A stretch of 64,000 bases of DNA from Chitinophaga oryzae (lineage in GTDB: Bacteria > Bacteroidota > Bacteroidia > Chitinophagales > Chitinophagaceae), in contig NZ_CP051204.2 of the NCBI RefSeq assembly GCF_012516375.2, positions 2,976,001 through 3,040,000 of the forward strand. Direction: 5' to 3'. Numbering within the stretch: the stretch's first letter is position 1; every line of letters starts with the position of its first letter. The position numbers were made by a program, and so were the translations under genes. This document shows positions 1-8,638 of this stretch, piece after piece. Below the pieces are notes generated by a model. The model saw nothing but the letters and a program-made list of their open reading frames with translations, made no database searches and was not told the DNA's origin.

Positions 1-1
1 T

Positions 2-1609
2 CAGCGCTTCAACAATACCCACGACCTGAAAATACTGGCCGGCACGGAAGCATTCGACAGCCGTAGCCGCTCCGTTGGCGGGACCACCAAAGACTACTTT
101 ACGTTCGATCCCAACTTCCCGGACCTCAGCACCGGTACCGGCACGCAAACCAACTACAGCAGCCGCGCACAGGAAGGGCTCTACTCGCTCCTCGGCAGGG
201 TAGACTACTCCTTCCGCGATAAATACCTCGTCAGCGCTACCATACGCCGCGACGGTTCCTCCAAATTCATCAACAACCGCTTCGGCTGGTTCCCGGCAAT
301 AACCGCCGGCTGGCGCCTCTCCGAAGAAGCCTTCATGAAACAGCTCACCTGGATCACCGACCTCAAAATCCGCGGCGGCTGGGGTATCATGGGCAACCAG
401 CTCAATCTCAGCGTCAACAACGGTTACTTCCTCTACGGCGGCAAACGCAGCGCCACCTACTACGATCTCGCAGGCACCAACAACGGCCTTAACGCGGGTT
501 TCGCAGGTATGCAGATCGGCAACCCCGACGCTAAATGGGAGAGCGACGTCAACGCCAACATCGGCCTGGACGCTTCCCTGTTCAAAGGTGAACTGGACTT
601 CTCATTCGACTATTACCGCAAGGATATCAAAGACCTGCTCTACGATCCCGAACTGCCGGGCCTCGCCGGCACCGCCGCACAGCCCTTTGTCAACATCGCG
701 CAGATGAAAAATCATGGCTTCGATTTTTCCGTCGGTTGGCATAAACAGTTCAGCAAAAAACTGAAACTGAACGTCACCGGTACACTCACCACCTACAAAA
801 ACGAAATCATGAAAATCGCCGACGGAGTAGACTACTTCGACGGCGACAGCCGCCGCTTCGATGGCAGCAACATCATCCGCAATGCGGTAGGACAGCCGGT
901 TTCCTCCTTCTTCGGCTACCAGATCGATGGCTTCTGGAACAGCGCCAAAGAAGTGACCGACGCCGATGATAAAGTGAAAAAAGCCACCAACGATCCGGAA
1001 GCTTTCTACCAGGAAGGCGCCGGTATGGGCCGCTTCCGCTATAAAGATGTCAACGGCGACGGCCGCATCACGCCGGATGACCGCACCTTCCTCGGTAATC
1101 CCAACCCGGACTTCACCTACGGTATCAACATCGGCGTAAACTACCAGCACTTCGATTTCAATATCTTCCTCTTCGGTACCCACGGCAACCAGATCTGGAA
1201 TAACGTACGCTGGTGGCGCGATTTCTATTCATCTTTTGAAAGCGCCAAAAGCAAAACTGCCCTGTATGACTCCTGGCGTCCCGACCACCAGAACGCTAAA
1301 GCGCCTATCCAGGAAGTGGACGGCTCTGTCAGCACACAAGGCGTCCCCAACTCTTACATGGTGGAAAATGGCGCCTACCTGCGTGCTAAAAACGTAACAC
1401 TCGGTTATACATTGCCCGCTGGTTCACTGTCACGGCTACACGTACAGAAGTTCCGGGTATATGTCCAGGCGGCCAACCTGTTCACCATCACCAAATACTC
1501 CGGTATAGATCCTGAAATCGGTGGTTCCAATATCACCGACTTCGGCGTGGATGAAGGCGCTTATCCCAACCAGCGCCAGTTCCTCATCGGGGTGAACCTG
1601 GCCTTTTAA
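2..1609 (+). CDS. SusC/RagA-family TonB-dependent outer-membrane receptor, 3' part
   Basis: The open frame runs in from the left edge and ends in TAA, giving the C-terminal 535 residues. It shows the alternating aromatic and polar pattern of outer-membrane beta strands, the segment RRDGSSKF shared by SusC-type receptors, a calcium-like loop (DVNGDGRITPDD) and a C-terminal strand ending in a phenylalanine (LIGVNLAF) as needed for barrel insertion. Signal peptide, carboxypeptidase-like domain and plug lie outside the window. The next gene is a SusD-type lipoprotein, so the pair should bind and import an oligosaccharide or peptide across the outer membrane with TonB energy. No carbohydrate-active enzyme follows directly, so the ligand cannot be named. 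Confidence 0.95.
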   Translation, partial: QRFNNTHDLKILAGTEAFDSRSRSVGGTTKDYFTFDPNFPDLSTGTGTQTNYSSRAQEGLYSLLGRVDYSFRDKYLVSATIRRDGSSKFINNRFGWFPAITAGWRLSEEAFMKQLTWITDLKIRGGWGIMGNQLNLSVNNGYFLYGGKRSATYYDLAGTNNGLNAGFAGMQIGNPDAKWESDVNANIGLDASLFKGELDFSFDYYRKDIKDLLYDPELPGLAGTAAQPFVNIAQMKNHGFDFSVGWHKQFSKKLKLNVTGTLTTYKNEIMKIADGVDYFDGDSRRFDGSNIIRNAVGQPVSSFFGYQIDGFWNSAKEVTDADDKVKKATNDPEAFYQEGAGMGRFRYKDVNGDGRITPDDRTFLGNPNPDFTYGINIGVNYQHFDFNIFLFGTHGNQIWNNVRWWRDFYSSFESAKSKTALYDSWRPDHQNAKAPIQEVDGSVSTQGVPNSYMVENGAYLRAKNVTLGYTLPAGSLSRLHVQKFRVYVQAANLFTITKYSGIDPEIGGSNITDFGVDEGAYPNQRQFLIGVNLAF

Positions 1610-1637
1610 TCGTTGCTCATTCTAAAAAAACAGGACC

Positions 1638-3443
1638 ATGAAAACATTGTATCATATAGCACTGGGCGCTTCTTTCACCGTACTGCTACTAGCAGGCTGC
1701 AGCAAGAGTTTCCTCGAGCGTCAGCCACAATCTACCTTACAGGAAGAAGCCCTGACCAATAAAAAAGGCGTCAACACCCTGCTCATAGGCGCTTATGCCG
1801 CGCTCGACGGACAGGATTACAACGATGACATGATCAACCTCTCCGGCGGCAGCGGTTATGCTGTATCTCCGGACAACTGGATCTACGGCAGCGTGGCCGG
1901 CGGCGATGCCCACAAAGGCAGCGACCCCAGCGACGCCGCTTCCATCCTCCAGATCGTCACCTTCGCCGCCAACTCGAGCAACGGCTTCTTCAACGATAAA
2001 TGGCGGGTAAACTATGAAGGTATCCGCCGCTGTAACTTCACGCTGCACGTACTCGCCAACGTAAAAGACATGACAGATGCGGAAAAACAGGTGATAGCCG
2101 GGGAAGCCCGCTTCCTGCGCGGACATTACTACTCCGACCTGAAGAAACTGTTCAATAACGTACCCTGGGTGGATGAAAACTCCACCAGCTACCAGAAACT
2201 GATCGTAGACGATTTTAAACTGCCGAATGATAAAGATATCTGGCCGATGATTGAGGCGGATTTTAAGTATGCCGCTGATCATCTGCCTGAAACACAGAAG
2301 GAGATAGGACGTGCCAATAAATGGGCTGCAGTGGCTTACCTCGCTAAAACATTGCTCTACCAAAGCAAGTTTGCCGCAGCCATGCCGCTGCTGGAAGACG
2401 TGATCAGCTCCGGCGTCACCGCCAAAGGCGTGAAGTTCGGCCTCATGGAACATTTCCATGATAACTTCGACGCTTTCACGGAAAACAACAAAGAGGCCGT
2501 ATTCTCCATACAATACAGCGCCAACGACGGTTCCGGCGGTACCGGCAACGCCAACCAGGGACAGATGCTGAACTATCCGTACAACGGCCCCTTCAGCTGC
2601 TGCGGCTTCTATCAGCCTTCCCAGGACCTGGTGAACTCTTTCCGCACCACCGATAAAGGCCTGCCTTATCTCGATGATTTTAACCTGCATCCGGTTAAAA
2701 ATGATATGGGCGTGCCTGATACCGTTGCCTTCACACCGGATAACGGCTACCTGGACCCGCGCCTCGACTGGACCGTAGGCCGCAGAGGCATTCCTTTCCT
2801 CGACTGGGGCCTGCATCCCGGTATGGCATGGGTACGTAACCAGCAATCCGCCGGTCCGTACGCCGCACTCAAAAACGTATACATGCAGGTGAACCAGGAC
2901 AAATTCTACGACGGCAACTCCTGGGCGCCCGGTAATGCGATCAACTACGTGCTGATACGCTATGCTGACGTACTGCTGATGGCCGCCGAATGCCAGGCCA
3001 ATGCCGGTAGCCTCGAAAAAGCGCAGACATACGTAAATATGGTCAGAGAACGGGCCGCCAACCCGGTAGGGTGGGTGAAGCAATATATCGATCCTGAAGA
3101 CCCGATGGGAGGCAATACCGAAGAACCTGCGGCTAATTACCACGTCAGCCCGTACCCCGCCGGAGCCTTTGCCGGCGGCGGGAAAGACTATGCCCTGAAA
3201 GCCATCCGGTTCGAACGTAAACTGGAGCTGGCCATGGAAGGACATCGTTTCTTCGACCTGGTAAGATGGGGACTGGCACAGACCGAAATTAACCGCTACT
3301 TCGCTTATGAGAAAACGGTTACCTCAGATATTGCCACCGGCAACTTCTCGGCAAGGAACAAATACTATCCGATCCCACAGCGCCAGATAGACCTGAGCGT
3401 GAAAAACGGCATATCACAACTGCAACAAAATCCCGGATATTGA
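1638..3443 (+). CDS. SusD/RagB-family nutrient-binding outer-membrane lipoprotein
   Basis: 601 residues. The N-terminus is a lipoprotein signal with lipobox LAGC (Cys21), so the protein is lipid-anchored at the outer membrane. The helical TPR-like body, the ARFLRGHYY and RFERKLELAMEGHRFFDLVRWG segments and the C-terminal QQNPGY ending are typical of SusD proteins, which cap the paired SusC barrel and capture the ligand. It starts 28 bp after the receptor stop, so both are on one transcript. It is somewhat longer than a typical SusD (about 500-550 residues). A strong bidirectional terminator lies downstream. Confidence 0.95.
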   Translation: MKTLYHIALGASFTVLLLAGCSKSFLERQPQSTLQEEALTNKKGVNTLLIGAYAALDGQDYNDDMINLSGGSGYAVSPDNWIYGSVAGGDAHKGSDPSDAASILQIVTFAANSSNGFFNDKWRVNYEGIRRCNFTLHVLANVKDMTDAEKQVIAGEARFLRGHYYSDLKKLFNNVPWVDENSTSYQKLIVDDFKLPNDKDIWPMIEADFKYAADHLPETQKEIGRANKWAAVAYLAKTLLYQSKFAAAMPLLEDVISSGVTAKGVKFGLMEHFHDNFDAFTENNKEAVFSIQYSANDGSGGTGNANQGQMLNYPYNGPFSCCGFYQPSQDLVNSFRTTDKGLPYLDDFNLHPVKNDMGVPDTVAFTPDNGYLDPRLDWTVGRRGIPFLDWGLHPGMAWVRNQQSAGPYAALKNVYMQVNQDKFYDGNSWAPGNAINYVLIRYADVLLMAAECQANAGSLEKAQTYVNMVRERAANPVGWVKQYIDPEDPMGGNTEEPAANYHVSPYPAGAFAGGGKDYALKAIRFERKLELAMEGHRFFDLVRWGLAQTEINRYFAYEKTVTSDIATGNFSARNKYYPIPQRQIDLSVKNGISQLQQNPGY

Positions 3444-3606
3444 TTTGCGGATTTTTTGATTTACGGATTTTGGAATTTCCGGAATTAAAAGGCGCATAAA
3501 ACAAACAAAGGTCGAAGCGATACACATTGCTTCGACCTTTTGTTTTTATCTTTTTTTCAGGTATCCCTGAAATCCCGAAATCCGTAAATCAAAGAATTCC
3601 TAAATA
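3443..3606. repeat. Inverted period-8 repeat arms around a terminator
   Basis: The left arm (3443-3490) consists of units like GATTTACG and GATTTTGG spaced 8 bases apart. The right arm (3561-3606) has the complementary units (AAATCCCG, AAATCCGT). The arms share the inverted 16-mer AAATCCGTAAATCAAA and enclose the terminator hairpin at 3507-3540, so the transcript could form a very long stem. The right arm reaches the stop codon of the minus-strand gene. Confidence 0.75.
3507..3560. terminator. Bidirectional intrinsic terminator between susD and the dioxygenase gene
   Basis: A perfect 12-bp stem (AAAGGTCGAAGC at 3507-3518, its complement at 3529-3540) with a 10-base loop. It is followed by T-rich sequence on the plus strand and flanked by A-rich sequence on the left, so it can stop transcription from both convergent genes. 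Confidence 0.85.
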
Positions 3607-4316
3607 TTTTCTGACCAGCTTAGCCCGCCGGGCAGACTACGATTGGAAAATTCCATATGTACCACGCGGCGGTTGGAGCCGCTGGTGCTGCGGGAAGACG
3701 CATGCATCAGCAATGGCCGCATGATCATGATCCCGCCGCTTTTAACGCCGCAGCTGACTTCCGGTGTTTCCTGCGGGGAAAGGGTATCCGGACGGACAAT
3801 GCCCTGTAAATGCGTGCCCGGGATTACTTTCAGCGCACCGTTCTGCGCGTCGGTATCATCGAGATGAAGACGGATGGTATAGATATTCTCCAGCAGCCAC
3901 AACGGAGGCTGTACGGCAAACTGGTTTTGTTTGACGGTCCACGGTCCGAAACCTTCCACCGGTAGCCGTTCCTTCACAGAAATGGTGAGGTCCTGATGCC
4001 AGGCCACAAACCAGTTGGATTGTCCGGGTTTATCAAAGTAGATGGATTTCACCGGCACATAATCCTCTCCGAACAACGTATGAATAAGGTAGGTCAGCGC
4101 TGGTGTAAAGATAGCAGGCCGCACATGCGGCACCGATTGCAGGAACTGCCGGATGGCAAACAGGTCGGCCGTTTTGCGGAATACGGCCTGGCTCATATCT
4201 GCCTGTGATATCAGGTGCAGGATGGCCTGTACTTCATCGCCGGAAAACACGTTTTCCAGCACAGTGTATCCCTGTGTGGCGAGCTGTTGCCGGTGCATTT
4301 CGATATTCGGTATCAT
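3600..4316 (-). CDS. Phytanoyl-CoA dioxygenase (PhyH) family protein
   Basis: 238 residues from the ATG at 4316. The fold is that of Fe(II)/2-oxoglutarate hydroxylases: WHQD supplies the metal ligands His107 and Asp109, LLMH supplies the distal His205, and the following Arg-rich stretch (SNRRVVH) fits 2-oxoglutarate binding. The N-terminal phrase GYTVLENVFS is common in bacterial PhyH proteins. Substrate unknown; bacterial members hydroxylate small molecules or natural products. A TTG two codons upstream and a second ATG at 4298 are alternative starts. A TAnnTTTG box at 4327-4320 would favour 4298, because the transcript would then start just before it. Confidence 0.85.
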   Translation of the reverse strand: MIPNIEMHRQQLATQGYTVLENVFSGDEVQAILHLISQADMSQAVFRKTADLFAIRQFLQSVPHVRPAIFTPALTYLIHTLFGEDYVPVKSIYFDKPGQSNWFVAWHQDLTISVKERLPVEGFGPWTVKQNQFAVQPPLWLLENIYTIRLHLDDTDAQNGALKVIPGTHLQGIVRPDTLSPQETPEVSCGVKSGGIMIMRPLLMHASSRSTSGSNRRVVHMEFSNRSLPGGLSWSENI

Positions 4317-4435
4317 CTTCAAATGTAGGCGTTATTTGTTGAATGTTGCTTCATTTGCCCGGTGAATTAGCCATACCTGGTAAGATGGCTGTTCGGGAAG
4401 AATACCTTATTTTTAAATTGTTAAATCGAGAGCCC

Positions 4436-5509
4436 ATGGCGCATTTATTTAGTCCGTTGCAGCTGAGGACCGTTACGCTGCGTAACCGCATCGCTGTTTC
4501 TCCCATGTGTGAGTATTCTTCGGAGGATGGCTTTGCCAACGACTGGCACCTGGTACATCTGGGCAGCCGGGCGGTAGGCGGTGCCGGCCTGGTGCTGACA
4601 GAAGCAGCGGCCGTATCTCCTGAAGGCCGTATTTCCCCCCAGGACCTTGGCATCTGGAAAGATGAACATATTTCCATGCTGCAGCGCATCACAACATTTG
4701 TAGCTGCGCAGGGCGCCGTGCCGGGCATACAACTGGCGCATGCCGGCAGAAAAGCCAGCACATTAAGGCCATGGGAGGGAAGCGGTAAAGTGGCGCCGGA
4801 GAATGGCGGATGGGAAGTATACGGCCCCAGTGCTATTCCGTTCAACGACGTATATCCGATGCCGGTAGCCCTCACGCAGGAAGGAATACTGGATGTGCTG
4901 AACGACTTCAGGAAAGCGGCCGCCAGGGCGCTGCAGGCCGGTTTTAAAGTTGTGGAGATACATGCGGCGCATGGTTACCTGCTGCACAGTTTTCTGTCGC
5001 CGCTGAGCAACCAGCGGACCGACGAATATGGCGGAAGTTTTGAAAACAGGATACGGTTGCTGTTACAGACAGTAGAATCGGTGCGGGCGGTGTGGCCTGC
5101 GGAACTGCCGCTGCTGGTGCGCATTTCTGCAACTGACTGGGCGCCCGGCGGCTGGGACCCGGAGCAGTCTGCCCGGTTGGCGGCCTTGCTCAGAGAGGAG
5201 GAAGTGGACCTGATCGATTGTTCGTCCGGCGGACTGGTGCCGCATCAGAAAATTAGCGTCGGACCGTTATACCAGGTGCCTTTCGCGGAGAAAATCAAAA
5301 AAGAAGCAAAGATAGCGACCGGCGCGGTAGGGCTGATTACCACGGCGCAGGAAGCAGAATCTGTTATTGAACAGGGACGGGCAGACATAGTGCTGCTGGC
5401 GCGTGAACTGCTGCGCGATCCTTATTTTCCTTTACGGGCGGCACATCAGCTGGGCGATACCAGCGTGAAATGGCCGGTACAATATGAAAGAGCAAAACCC
5501 CGCGGGTAA
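4436..5509 (+). CDS. NADH:flavin oxidoreductase, old yellow enzyme of the YqjM/NamA type
   Basis: 357 residues from the ATG at 4436, which gives the family N-terminus (LFSPLQLRTVTLRNR). The frame is open further upstream but that part looks non-family. Marks of the YqjM class are the N-terminal Cys in SPMCEYSS, GIQLAHAGRKAS, the substrate-binding histidines in IHAAHGYLLHSFLSP, and NQRTDEYGGSFENR. Members bind FMN and reduce activated C=C bonds with NADPH. Physiological substrate unknown. It is convergent with the aldo-keto reductase gene; a GC-rich hairpin (5520-5537) spans the junction. Confidence 0.93.
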   Translation: MAHLFSPLQLRTVTLRNRIAVSPMCEYSSEDGFANDWHLVHLGSRAVGGAGLVLTEAAAVSPEGRISPQDLGIWKDEHISMLQRITTFVAAQGAVPGIQLAHAGRKASTLRPWEGSGKVAPENGGWEVYGPSAIPFNDVYPMPVALTQEGILDVLNDFRKAAARALQAGFKVVEIHAAHGYLLHSFLSPLSNQRTDEYGGSFENRIRLLLQTVESVRAVWPAELPLLVRISATDWAPGGWDPEQSARLAALLREEEVDLIDCSSGGLVPHQKISVGPLYQVPFAEKIKKEAKIATGAVGLITTAQEAESVIEQGRADIVLLARELLRDPYFPLRAAHQLGDTSVKWPVQYERAKPRG

Positions 5510-5527
5510 GGCCTGCGGCCCGGGGCG

Positions 5528-6529
5528 TTAGCCCCGGCCGTGCAGGATATTTTCGATTTTCTCCAGTTCTTCAGCGGTGAAAGACACGTTCTTCAGCGTA
5601 TCCAGGTTGTTGTCCAGCTGGGCGACGGAACTCGCGCCGATCAATACCGTGGTGATACGTTTGTCTTTCAGTATCCAGGCCAGCGCCATCTGGGCAAGGG
5701 ACTGTCCGCGCTCCTGCGCGAGGCTGTTGAGCTGGCTGATTTTAGCGATCTTCTCCTCAGATACTTCATTTTCCTGCAGGAAGCCACTGGGCTTGCTGGC
5801 GCGTGACCCTGCAGGAATACCGTTCAGATAGCGGTCGGTGAGCAGGCCCTGTGCCAGCGGAGAGAACGGAATACAGCCGATACCGTTAGTCTCCAGCACA
5901 TCAAGCAGACCGTTTTCTACCCACCTTTCAAACATGCTGTATTTAGGTTGATGGATCAGGCAGGGCGTACCCAGTGATTTCAGTACGGCGACGGCCTCTT
6001 TTGTCTGTTCTGCGGTGTAGTTGGAAAGGCCCACATAGAGCGCTTTCCCTTGTTGCACGATGCTGTGCAGCGCGCCCATGGTTTCTTCTATGGGTGTTTC
6101 CGGATCGGGGCGGTGGGAATAGAAAATGTCTACATATTCCAGCCCCATACGACGGAGGCTCTGGTCTAAGCTGGAGACGAGATATTTACGGGAGCCTTTG
6201 TCGCCATATGGGCCGGGCCACATCAGGTAGCCCGCCTTGGTGGAGATCACCAGCTCGTCGCGCAGATGCCCGGTGAAATCCTGCCGTAGGATACGTCCGA
6301 AGTTCTCTTCAGCACTGCCTGGCACCGGGCCATAGTTGTTGGCAAGGTCAAAATGGGTGATTCCTTTGTCAAAAGCCCGGCGGATGATGCTGCGGCCATT
6401 TTCATAGTTGTCGATGGAGCCGAAGTTGTGCCACAGGCCAAGTGATATGGCCGGCAGTTGCAGGCCGCTTTTGCCGCAACGGTTGTACGTCATGGCGTCA
6501 TATCTGTCAGTAGCGGGTGTATATTGCAT
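5528..6529 (-). CDS. Aldo/keto reductase, YghZ/Gpr-like subfamily
   Basis: 333 residues from the ATG at 6529; an upstream in-frame extension to 6556 lacks family similarity. The (beta/alpha)8 barrel motifs are FDLANNYG (catalytic Asp and Tyr), the lysine in STKAG, the histidine in FYSHRPD, and LIGASSVAQLDNNL near the C-terminus for NADPH binding. The GPYGDKGSRKYL insertion is typical of the L-glyceraldehyde-3-phosphate reductase group (E. coli YghZ). Probable role: detoxification of small aldehydes or methylglyoxal. The stop codon lies in the loop of a GC hairpin shared with the convergent old yellow enzyme gene. Confidence 0.92.
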   Translation of the reverse strand: MQYTPATDRYDAMTYNRCGKSGLQLPAISLGLWHNFGSIDNYENGRSIIRRAFDKGITHFDLANNYGPVPGSAEENFGRILRQDFTGHLRDELVISTKAGYLMWPGPYGDKGSRKYLVSSLDQSLRRMGLEYVDIFYSHRPDPETPIEETMGALHSIVQQGKALYVGLSNYTAEQTKEAVAVLKSLGTPCLIHQPKYSMFERWVENGLLDVLETNGIGCIPFSPLAQGLLTDRYLNGIPAGSRASKPSGFLQENEVSEEKIAKISQLNSLAQERGQSLAQMALAWILKDKRITTVLIGASSVAQLDNNLDTLKNVSFTAEELEKIENILHGRG

Positions 6530-6573
6530 GGAGGGTGATTTTTTTCCGGCAAACAAGATAATAAATCAGGAAT

Positions 6574-6687
6574 GAATTACGAATTACGAATTAATATGGG
6601 AGATTAATTTCTGAACCATAAAAGCGAAGACCTGAGCCGATGATTCGCTCAGGTCTTCGCTTAAGAAATTCGTAATTCGTAATTAAT
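6574..6687. repeat. Inverted period-7 GAATTAC arms around a terminator
   Basis: The left arm (6574-6595) is GAATTAC repeated with period 7. The right arm (6667-6687) is its inverted counterpart (AATTCGT units) and runs into the desaturase stop codon. Together they bracket the hairpin at 6622-6662. A third copy of the same 7-mer array occurs at 56281-56304. Confidence 0.75.
6622..6662 (-). terminator. Intrinsic terminator of the desaturase gene
   Basis: A perfect 16-bp stem (AAGCGAAGACCTGAGC at 6622-6637, complement at 6647-6662) with a 9-base loop. On the minus strand it is followed by a short T-run. It separates the desaturase from the downstream aldo-keto reductase gene. Confidence 0.8.
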
Positions 6688-7603
6688 CCTGCAATTGTGC
6701 TTCGGGCACGGCTACACGTCCTTCTTTGATATCTTTCAGCTTATTGCTGTTCTGTACTTTGGACGGTACAGGACGGATATCCCATACAATGCCCAGCCAG
6801 CCCAGTGTTTTGATCACATAGTAGCTGATGTCGATTTCCCACCAGTAGAAGCCCTGGCGGGCAGCGCTCTGGTAGTAGTGGTGGTTGTTATGCCATCCTT
6901 CTCCCAGGGTGATCAGCGCCAGAATGAGGCTGTTGCGGGACTGGTCGCCGGTATAATAACGCTGGTTGCCGATTTTGTGCATCAGGGAGTTGATGGTGAA
7001 AGTACCGTGATACAGGATAACGGTGCTCAGGAAGAAACCGATCAGCAGGGTAGAAAGACCCGCTGTCCAGTCGAACCATCCGGTGCCGTTTACTTTGTTG
7101 CCCACGAAATATACCGCGATCGCCAGTATAACGGCAGGCACCATATGCCATTTGTTGAGCCAGAACAATTCTTTCGCTTTGTGGTCTTTGATCAGGTCAA
7201 AACGGGTAGGTTTGTATTCAGGGCCCATGATCCAGCCGATGTGGGCGTACCAGATACCATAGATGTTGGCAGAGTGAGGGTCGTCCGGCGTATCACTGTG
7301 TTTGTGGTGAATACGGTGATTGGCTGACCACCAGAGCGCACCTTTCTGTAAGCTGCTCTGTGCTCCGCCCGCAAGGATGAATTGAAAAAATCGCGACGTT
7401 TTAAAAGCGCGATGAGAAAAATACCGGTGATAACCGGCCGTCACAAAAAACATGCGCACTACGTACAATACGCCGCACAGTATCCAGTCAAAAGCAGTGG
7501 TGCCGGTAAAGAAAGCCAGCAGGGGAACCGCGTGAATTCCCAGAAAGTCCACTTGATGCCACCAGTTTGGTGATTTTCTGTCTTGCTTGATCGCCTTATT
7601 CAT
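6683..7603 (-). CDS. Acyl-CoA/fatty acid desaturase, delta-9 type
   Basis: 306 residues. The three histidine boxes of membrane-bound di-iron desaturases are present in order: HRYFSH (about residue 60), HRIHHKHSD (about 97) and HNNHHYY (about 240), with four hydrophobic membrane segments around them. Such enzymes introduce a double bond into saturated acyl chains and adjust membrane fluidity using O2. Electron transfer partners are not encoded nearby. It is transcribed alone, from a promoter next to a 14-bp palindrome and into a strong terminator. Confidence 0.95.
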   Translation of the reverse strand: MNKAIKQDRKSPNWWHQVDFLGIHAVPLLAFFTGTTAFDWILCGVLYVVRMFFVTAGYHRYFSHRAFKTSRFFQFILAGGAQSSLQKGALWWSANHRIHHKHSDTPDDPHSANIYGIWYAHIGWIMGPEYKPTRFDLIKDHKAKELFWLNKWHMVPAVILAIAVYFVGNKVNGTGWFDWTAGLSTLLIGFFLSTVILYHGTFTINSLMHKIGNQRYYTGDQSRNSLILALITLGEGWHNNHHYYQSAARQGFYWWEIDISYYVIKTLGWLGIVWDIRPVPSKVQNSNKLKDIKEGRVAVPEAQLQD

Positions 7604-7637
7604 TCTGCAAATATAGTTTCCGTGGTCTATTAAAATT

Positions 7638-7651
7638 ATGATTTAAATCAT
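7638..7651. promoter_or_regulatory. Perfect 14-bp palindrome, candidate operator of the desaturase gene
   Basis: ATGATTTAAATCAT equals its own reverse complement and lies five bases downstream of the desaturase -7 box, over the expected transcription start. A dimeric repressor bound here would block initiation. Its identity is unknown. Confidence 0.4.
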
Positions 7652-7656
7652 TTTGA

Positions 7657-7664
7657 CAAAGTTA
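7657..7664 (-). promoter_or_regulatory. Desaturase promoter, -7 box TAACTTTG
   Basis: Exact match to the Bacteroidota TAnnTTTG element on the minus strand, leaving a 5' leader of about 45 nt. A second match (TATATTTG, 7615-7608) only 4 nt before the ATG would give a leaderless mRNA and is less likely. Confidence 0.55.
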
Positions 7665-7786
7665 GGGCATTTCACCGGCGATTCCTTCCTTCCTCATCCT
7701 GAACTTTTTAGGCAGATAACTGTTAACCAACTTATACATACTCATTGTGTTATAAGTATTTTACACCATTTAAATAAAACTAATAT

Positions 7787-8353
7787 ATGTCACAGGTCCT
7801 GTCAGCTATCCGCAGCAATGTAAAGTATTGGTGGCTTTATCTGCTCAACGGCATCATCTTTATCATTGCGGGCTTCATTGTTTTCAGTAATCCATTCAGC
7901 AGCTACGTGTTGCTCAGTATCTTTTTCAGTGTAACCCTGTTTGTGACAGGCATTTTTGAGATCATTTTCGCTACCGGTAACCGAAGGTCCATGCATGGCT
8001 GGGGATGGTCGCTGGCCTCCGGTATTATCGACCTCGTAGTGGGCTTTATCCTCATGTTGTATCCCGCCATCAGTATGGCCGTCATCCCTATTTTCCTGGG
8101 CTTCTGGTTCATGTTCAAAGGCATCAGCCTGATTGTGTTCGCCATAGCGCTCAGCACAGACAAGGTCCCCAACTGGGGCTGGGTATTGTTGGGCGGTATC
8201 CTGCTGATTATGATCTCCATTGTGATCCTCGACAATCCCGCATTGGGCGTGGCTACCATTCTGGGTGTAATGGCCGCCGCCTTCTGGGTGACCGGCGTAT
8301 TGAGCATTATTTTCGCTTTCCGGTTGAAACATGTAAAGAAATTATTTCAGTAG
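7787..8353 (+). CDS. HdeD-like (DUF308) six-helix membrane protein
   Basis: 188 residues in three similar two-helix units, each with glycine-rich helices (ILLSIFF, GIIDLVVGFILMLYP, GWVLLGGILLIMISIVIL). This is the DUF308/HdeD pattern. HdeD of E. coli helps acid resistance at high cell density, but family members elsewhere are uncharacterised. It stands alone. Confidence 0.85.
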   Translation: MSQVLSAIRSNVKYWWLYLLNGIIFIIAGFIVFSNPFSSYVLLSIFFSVTLFVTGIFEIIFATGNRRSMHGWGWSLASGIIDLVVGFILMLYPAISMAVIPIFLGFWFMFKGISLIVFAIALSTDKVPNWGWVLLGGILLIMISIVILDNPALGVATILGVMAAAFWVTGVLSIIFAFRLKHVKKLFQ

Positions 8354-8368
8354 CTGTTTCCTGACAGC

Positions 8369-8447
8369 AACGAAAAGTACGGGGGCCGGATATCCGGCAG
8401 TATAGCCGTTTCCGTTAATTCCGTGAAACGAAAAGACGGGGGCCTGG
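8369..8447. repeat. Imperfect direct repeat pair with an internal palindrome
   Basis: AACGAAAAGTACGGGGGCC at 8369-8387 recurs with one base missing at 8427-8444, 58 bp later. A perfect palindrome GCCGGATATCCGGC (8385-8398) overlaps the first copy. The pair sits in the 285-bp spacer between the HdeD-like gene and the M1 peptidase gene; nothing else was recognised there. Confidence 0.5.
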
Positions 8448-8638
8448 TTCTCCGCCTGCGTTTGCTCATGTGCCGACGCGGCCATAACCTGCTTTGTTTT
8501 CCTGGTAAAAGGCTGGCGATGACGGATATACCGCTCTGCCGGCCTGATTTAATTGGATAATGGTCAAAATCCGTAAAGGTTAAACCCGGTAAAACGCTGT
8601 ATATTTAGAGACCACAAAATCTAATTTATCGCTACCAG

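Noticed and set aside
1737-3245. Long antisense open frame (502 codons) opposite susD
   Set aside because: The composition is unlike known proteins and the frame is an effect of codon bias of the real gene. The same holds for 9665-11257 and 36153-37082.
5515-5540. Intrinsic terminator between the old yellow enzyme and aldo-keto reductase genes
   Set aside because: A GC-rich hairpin of about 7 bp exists but there is no T-run on either side, so it was noted only within the gene entries.
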